Origin: CAVPDG01 sp963702535
GTDB taxonomy: Bacteria; Chloroflexota; Anaerolineae; Anaerolineales; UBA4823
DNA: 64,000 bases
Assembly (NCBI GenBank): GCA_963702535.1
Contig: CAVPDG010000013.1
Coordinates: forward strand, 179,190-243,189
Reading direction: 5' to 3'
Numbering within the stretch: position 1 is the first letter of the stretch; each line of letters begins with the position of its first letter. Positions 60,057 to 64,000 of the stretch are shown here, piece after piece. Under the pieces are notes generated by a model. That model was given only the letters and a program-made list of their open reading frames with translations, had not been told where the DNA came from and did not search any database. A program made the translations under genes and the position numbers.

Positions 60057-60616
60057 ATGAGAAATAGACGAGATGAGCGCCAGGACGACCGCCAGATGGG
60101 GCGACCCGGTCCTGCCGGTGGTGGCAGCAACCACTACCAAATGCGCCAAAAGATGGTGGCCATTGGCGATGACTTCTGGATCGAGAATGATAAAGGGCAA
60201 AAAGTATTCAAGGTGGATGGCAAGGCGCTGCGCGTGCGCCAGACCTTGATCTTCGAGGATGCGCATGGCACCGAGCTGTACAAGATCCAGGAGCGCATGC
60301 TGCGCATCAAAGACAGTATGGAAGATGGAAGGACGCGCACGGTAAGCAGATAGCGATGGTCAAGAAAGCCCTGATCACACCCATCCGCGAGCGCTGGGTG
60401 GTGAAGATCAAAGGTGGACCCGATCTGGAGGTACAGGGCAATATACTCGACCATGAGTACTCCATCGGTGAAGGCCGCGACAAAGTGGCTGAGGTATCCA
60501 AGAAATGGTTCCGCCTGCGCGACAGTTATGGCGTGTCCATCGACCCCGGGCAGGATGACGCCCTCATCCTGGCGGTCGCCGTGTGCATCGACGAGATGGC
60601 ACACGGAGGTAAGTAA
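60057..60616 (+). CDS. LURP-one-related (Tubby/scramblase-like fold) protein (two wobble-type breaks)
   Basis: About 185 residues. The family layout is visible: YQMRQKMVAIGDDFWIENDKG, VFKVDGKALRVRQTLIF, ELYKIQERMLRIKDSME, then MVKKALITPIRERWVVKI and LEVQGNILDHEYSI. The frame break around 60321-60331 fits two doubled Glu wobble bases (GAAG at 60321-60324 and at 60328-60331), restoring DSMEMEDAHGKQIAMVKK. AAGGAG precedes the ATG. LURP-one relatives bind membranes; role here unknown. Confidence 0.8.
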
Positions 60617-60626
60617 ATATCCATCC

Positions 60627-60661
60627 CAGGTGACAGTCACTTTCAAAGTGCCTGTCACCTG
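60627..60661. repeat. Intergenic inverted repeat of GTGACAG type
   Basis: Arms CAGGTGACAG (60627-60636) and CTGTCACCTG (60652-60661) pair. Inner CACTTT (60638-60643) pairs with AAAGTG (60645-60650), with one T/C mismatch between. There is no T-tract. A generic repeat hairpin; function unknown. Confidence 0.65.
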
Positions 60662-60684
60662 AAAACGATTGAGGAGGACGAATC

Positions 60685-60993
60685 ATGTGTTGCTTTTTCA
60701 CTGCGCTTGTGTTTTTTGGACCCCGCCTGGGCTTTCTGATCTACTGGCTGCTGGCGCCGCTGCGCGTGAGCGCTGCCTTTGCCCAGTTCAACCTGCCCTG
60801 GCTGGTGGGCATTCTGGGGTTGGTCTTCATCCCCTGGACGACCCTGTGGTACGTGCTGATCTTCCCGTTGAACGGCTATGACTGGATCTGGTTGGGCTTT
60901 GGCGTGATGGCAGATATCGCCAGCTACATGGGCGCTTACCACAAACGCCAGGCGGTACCGGGATATCCAGAAAACGACCCGCTCGCGGAATGA
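60685..60993 (+). CDS. Small integral membrane protein, 102 residues
   Basis: A 102-residue protein with two or three membrane helices (FFTALVFFGPRLGFLIYWLL; VGILGLVFIPWTTLWYVLIF; WIWLGFGVMADIAS) and a short soluble tail. GAGGAGGAC precedes the ATG. It is inside the small-protein operon. I do not recognise a named family. Possible role as a membrane partner of the neighbouring LURP-one-like or SHOCT proteins is inference. Confidence 0.65.
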   Translation: MCCFFTALVFFGPRLGFLIYWLLAPLRVSAAFAQFNLPWLVGILGLVFIPWTTLWYVLIFPLNGYDWIWLGFGVMADIASYMGAYHKRQAVPGYPENDPLAE

Positions 60994-61056
60994 TTTAAGA
61001 ACTCAACCGAAATAAATCATCCTTTTCGGACTTACGCAGCTGGGGGGAGGGTGAGA

Positions 61057-61087
61057 GTGTTTGGGCGGGCTACGCCCGCCCAAACAC
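61057..61087. repeat. 14-bp perfect inverted repeat with TAC loop
   Basis: Arms GTGTTTGGGCGGGC (61057-61070) and GCCCGCCCAAACAC (61074-61087) pair exactly around TAC. The core GGC-TAC-GCC is the same as in the 24-bp hairpin at 54099-54149. It lies in about 220 gene-free bases before the DUF6325 gene. No T-tract. Confidence 0.8.
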
Positions 61088-61217
61088 ACCCGATCATCCC
61101 CTTAACCGCGTAACACCTAACTTTGTGGTGAGTGCGATGCAACCGCCGCACTCACCATTACCAACAATTTTTGGGTAGAACCCAGATACTCGGAATGACG
61201 ATCGGAGGTAACAACAA

Positions 61218-61646
61218 ATGATCAAACATGGACCTGTGGATGTTGTTGTCATGGCTGCCGGGGAGCCGCGCTTTGATGGCGGCGTTCTGGCTGAGCTGGA
61301 GCGGCAGGCGGCGAGTGGCACGATCCGCGTGCTGGACGCCATGATCCTGCTCAAAGATGAGCAAGGCAAGTGCTGGGGTCTCGACCTCGAGGATCTCCCA
61401 CCGCAAGAGTCGGCGGCTTTGGGCTTTATCGCAGAGGAGACGCGTGGGCTATTCAACTCGGAAGACGCCGAAACGCTGTATGAAGGCATGGTGCCCGGCT
61501 CTGCGGTAGTGGCACTGGCGATCGAGCACACCTGGGCGTTGGCACTGGTGAATGCGCTCTACCAGGCTGGCGTGGATGTGGCGTTGAACTTCCGCGTGCC
61601 AGCGCTGTTTGTTGACGAGGCGTTTGCCTCGCTAGAGAAGGAATAA
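61218..61646 (+). CDS. DUF6325-family protein
   Basis: A 142-residue protein matching the family pattern by recall: KHGPVDVVVMAAGEPRFDGG at the start, GTIRVLDAMILLKDEQG, and EGMVPGSAVVALAIEHTWA. The family is usually found beside SHOCT proteins, as here. GGAGGT precedes the ATG. No catalytic residues are apparent. Function unknown. Confidence 0.72.
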   Translation: MIKHGPVDVVVMAAGEPRFDGGVLAELERQAASGTIRVLDAMILLKDEQGKCWGLDLEDLPPQESAALGFIAEETRGLFNSEDAETLYEGMVPGSAVVALAIEHTWALALVNALYQAGVDVALNFRVPALFVDEAFASLEKE

Positions 61647-61657
61647 AGGAGGTTGAT

Positions 61658-61951
61658 ATGCCTGGATTGATGAGAGGAATGGCACGCACCGCTGCCGTGG
61701 TGGGCACCGCCACAGCCACACGCAACGCAGTCAACCGCCGCCAGGCGGATAAGAACGCCCAGGCGTACGCACAGGCTACGCAAACAGCTTATGCAGAGAC
61801 TGCGCCGCCGCCCCAGGAAGTTGTTTACGTGGAGGCCGCCCCGGAAGAGGACGTGATCACCCAGCTCGAGCGCCTGGGGGCGCTCAAAGCTCAGGGGCTG
61901 TTAACCGAAGAGGAGTTCGCTGCCCAGAAGGCTAAGCTGCTGGGTATGTAA
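61658..61951 (+). CDS. SHOCT-domain protein
   Basis: A 97-residue protein with a basic, Ala/Thr-rich N-terminus (MPGLMRGMARTAAVVGTATAT) and a C-terminal SHOCT helix pair (ITQLERLGALKAQGLLTEEE, FAAQKAKLLGM). SHOCT domains oligomerise or bind other proteins. AAAGGAGG precedes the ATG. It lies eleven bases after the DUF6325 gene and they are surely co-transcribed. Confidence 0.82.
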   Translation: MPGLMRGMARTAAVVGTATATRNAVNRRQADKNAQAYAQATQTAYAETAPPPQEVVYVEAAPEEDVITQLERLGALKAQGLLTEEEFAAQKAKLLGM

Positions 61952-62045
61952 GTTTGCACCAGCGCCAGTCAGCGCTGGGCGAGCATGCTCCACAAGCGCT
62001 GACTGGCAGGCTGTTCATGGACACATTGAGGGAAAGGCAGGAAGT

Positions 62046-63734
62046 ATGAAGGTCATCATCGTTGGCGGCGTGGCTGGTGGGGCGTCGTGCGCGGCACGCC
62101 TGCGCAGGCTGGATGAAAATGCGGAAATCATTATTGTGGAGCGCGGACCTTATGTTTCGTATGCCAACTGCGGGTTGCCTTACCACGTGGGGCGGGTCAT
62201 TGAAAAAGAGTCGAGCCTGCTGGTAGCGGATGAAAAGGTGTTCCGCGTGATGTTCGGGGTGGATGTGCGTCTCCGCTGCGAGGCGACCAGGATCTGGCCG
62301 GAGAAGAATACCGTGGAGCTGCGCAATGTAGAGACTGGCGATGTGACCAGGGAGACTTATGACAAACTGGTCTTATCACCTGGCGCAGCTCCCATCCGCC
62401 CGCCTTTACCCGGCATCGATCTTCCCGGGATATTCAAGGTAAGAACTGTTCCAGATGCCAGGGAAATCCGGGCTTGGATTGAAGGACGTACGCCTTCTCC
62501 ATCTGGTATGGATGCCTACACCGGCTTCCAGACCGTGAAGGCGGCGACACGGGCAGTGGTCGTGGGTGGCGGTTTCATCGGCCTGGAAATGGCTGAAAAC
62601 CTGATCCACCACGAGCTGGAAGTGACGCTCATCCAGCGTGAACCTCAGCTCTTGACCCCGCTCGACCCAGAGATGGCGCGTTATGTCGAGCGACACCTGG
62701 AAAAGAACGGAGTCCGCCTGGTGCTCGACGATGGAGCCGCCAGCTTTTCCCAGGCAGCAGACGGCTCACTGGAAGTGCACACCCAATCCGGCAAGATATT
62801 CCCGGCGGACATCGTTGTCCTGGGGATCGGCGTGCGACCGGAGGTATGGCTGGCGAAGGACGCCGGGCTGGAGATCGGCGAGCGCGGCGGCATCCGCGTG
62901 GACGAGAACATGCGCACAAGCGCCCCGGATATCTTTGCGGTTGGAGATGCCGTCGAGGTCCAGGACTATGTCACCGGTGATTGGTCCTTGGTGGCGCTGG
63001 CGGGACCGGCCAACCGGCAGGGGCGCATTGCCGCGGACGTGATCGCCGGGCGAGACTCAAGCTACCGTGGCACCCAGGGCACTGCCATTATCGGGCTTTT
63101 CGGAGCCGCTGCCGCCTGGACCGGCGTAAACGAAAAGATGCTCAACCGCATTGGCGATACGGATTACGAAAAGATCTACCTCTACCCGAACTCCCATGCA
63201 GGATACTATCCGGGCGCCAAGTACCTGGCGATGAAGGTCATCTTCCGCAAATCGGACGGTCTTCTGCTAGGAGCGCAAGCCGTCGGTCAGGATGGGGTGG
63301 ACAAGCGCATCGACGCCATTGCCATGGCAATCCAGCTGGACGGGAGCGTGTATGACCTGGAAGAAGCGGAGCTGTGCTACGCGCCCCAGTTCGGCAGCGC
63401 TAAATCACCGGTCAACTTTGCGGGCATGGTGGCGGCGGATGTGCTGCATGGAGATCTGCCCCTGGCGCACTGGAATTCCATTCGGGATGAGTTCCTGCTG
63501 GACGTGCGCAATCCAGAGGAGCTAGCCGTAGAGCATGTGCCGGGTGCTGTCAACATACCGCTGCCGCAACTACGTGCTCGCCTGGGCGAGCTGCCACGTG
63601 AGCGCGAGATCCTCGTCATCTGCCGTTCGGGCCAACGCGCCTACTACGCCACGCGCATCCTGTTGCAGAACGGCTTCAAAGCGCGTAACCTCTCTGGGGG
63701 TATGCTATCCCGCACGATGATCTCAACAGGTTAA
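62046..63734 (+). CDS. cdr: CoA-disulfide reductase / rhodanese fusion
   Basis: A 562-residue FAD enzyme. The FAD motif VGGVAGGASCAARLRRLD starts at residue 6. Cys42 in SYANCGLPYH is the redox cysteine of CoADR-type enzymes. A second Rossmann motif (VVVGGGFIGLEMAENL) binds NAD(P)H. The C-terminal rhodanese domain (about 465-560) carries Cys526 in LVICRSGQRAYYA. Such fusions reduce CoA or polysulfide disulfides. Frame intact. A further gene begins about 210 bp downstream. Confidence 0.9.
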   Translation: MKVIIVGGVAGGASCAARLRRLDENAEIIIVERGPYVSYANCGLPYHVGRVIEKESSLLVADEKVFRVMFGVDVRLRCEATRIWPEKNTVELRNVETGDVTRETYDKLVLSPGAAPIRPPLPGIDLPGIFKVRTVPDAREIRAWIEGRTPSPSGMDAYTGFQTVKAATRAVVVGGGFIGLEMAENLIHHELEVTLIQREPQLLTPLDPEMARYVERHLEKNGVRLVLDDGAASFSQAADGSLEVHTQSGKIFPADIVVLGIGVRPEVWLAKDAGLEIGERGGIRVDENMRTSAPDIFAVGDAVEVQDYVTGDWSLVALAGPANRQGRIAADVIAGRDSSYRGTQGTAIIGLFGAAAAWTGVNEKMLNRIGDTDYEKIYLYPNSHAGYYPGAKYLAMKVIFRKSDGLLLGAQAVGQDGVDKRIDAIAMAIQLDGSVYDLEEAELCYAPQFGSAKSPVNFAGMVAADVLHGDLPLAHWNSIRDEFLLDVRNPEELAVEHVPGAVNIPLPQLRARLGELPREREILVICRSGQRAYYATRILLQNGFKARNLSGGMLSRTMISTG

Positions 63735-63943
63735 TACAGGAGGACACGACGCCAAAAAAACAGTAGAAAAAGCTAGATCATCTAGGCGACCGGGCTTGCT
63801 TGTAGGGGTCAGCTAGCAGCGCCGTTCCGGTGAGACCAGCTGAATGCATGGAGCAACACAAGATTACCCAGGAGAAATGCAGGTACGGCTCACCGGCCAC
63901 CTGCTTTCCCAGGAAACTCATAAGATAAAAGGAGTAATAAGCC
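63735..63943. other. Gene-free stretch with a long-range hairpin
   Basis: About 210 bases without a supported gene. CCGGTGAG near 63827-63834 can pair with CTCACCGG about 55 bases further on, enclosing CTGAATGCATGG and AAATGCAGG. I could not assign it to a riboswitch or intron class. A ribosome-binding site AAAGGAG lies at the 3' end. Low confidence that it is a structured RNA. Confidence 0.25.
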
Positions 63944-64000
63944 ATGGGCACGATGACGTTCAAAGGTAAGACAATGCGTTCCGTCGATGTGGACTGGAAG
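63944..64000 (+). CDS. Start of a further gene, cut by the window edge
   Basis: The ATG at 63944 follows AAAGGAG by nine bases. Nineteen residues are seen (MGTMTFKGKTMRSVDVDWK) and the frame is open to the window end. The sequence is too short to name a family. Confidence 0.5.
   Translation, partial: MGTMTFKGKTMRSVDVDWK

Noticed and set aside
63735..63943. Group II intron or cobalamin riboswitch
   Set aside because: AAATGCAGGTACGG recalls intron sequence, but no domain V, GTGYG boundary or B12-box was found.
1..64000. tRNA, rRNA, CRISPR array or insertion sequence
   Set aside because: None was recognised on reading either strand; a dedicated search was not possible.

Overview
The window looks like chromosomal DNA of an anaerobic Chloroflexota bacterium, probably Anaerolineae-like. 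The reasons are the HdrABC-MvhADG electron-bifurcating hydrogenase set, several lipoproteins with Pro/Thr linkers and bacterial SH3 or NBR1-type Ig-like domains, a MalT-type regulator, LCP and S41 proteins, and moderately high G+C. This placement is inference from gene content. No rRNA, tRNA, CRISPR array or transposase gene was seen.

Layout. 1-2 kb: an LsrG-like monooxygenase-fold protein faces an unrecognised protein whose start lies in a 16-bp tandem repeat. 1.9-14 kb: housekeeping genes (ctpA-type protease, LCP protein, smpB, a dolichol/phytol kinase-like protein, hutH, an erpA-type Fe-S protein, zwf, a HEAT-like protein, transketolase). 14.4-22.6 kb: one long operon hdrC-hdrB-hdrA-mvhD-mvhG-mvhA-maturation protease-cNMP-domain protein-GNAT acetyltransferase, with a perfect CRP-type dyad upstream. 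22.8-32.9 kb: a sphingosine-1-phosphate-lyase-like enzyme, a duplicated-domain secreted protein, a sucrase/ferredoxin-like protein, a pentapeptide-repeat protein, a TolB-like propeller, an M28 peptidase, rluE/rtcA/dinB, and a small ferredoxin. 33-44 kb: a heterodimeric ABC exporter, a REC-GAF-PAS-GGDEF-EAL protein, an MFS transporter, fdhD, a ferritin-like protein and an Ig-like lipoprotein. 44.4-54 kb: glycerol catabolism (glpK, glpA fused in frame to glpB, glpC), a lipoprotein, a divergent PRPP synthetase, an MFS transporter and a small membrane protein. 54.2-62 kb: a MalT-like regulator and then a run of small envelope-type proteins (DUF1269, SHOCT-like, SH3/Ig lipoprotein, LURP-one-like, DUF6325, SHOCT), the best candidate here for an undescribed system. 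62-64 kb: a CoA-disulfide-reductase/rhodanese fusion and the start of a further gene.

Function. The Hdr-Mvh complex would couple H2 and ferredoxin to a disulfide-type acceptor, and the following cNMP-domain and GNAT genes suggest acetylation control. GlpK-GlpABC feeds glycerol into central metabolism through an anaerobic dehydrogenase, with transketolase and glucose-6-phosphate dehydrogenase elsewhere in the window.

Caution on sequence quality. Eighteen genes or more are broken by frameshifts. Almost every one can be repaired by assuming that both alleles of a synonymous third-codon-position variant were written side by side (for example GGC/GGT written GGCT). I treat these genes as intact in the organism and give merged coordinates.
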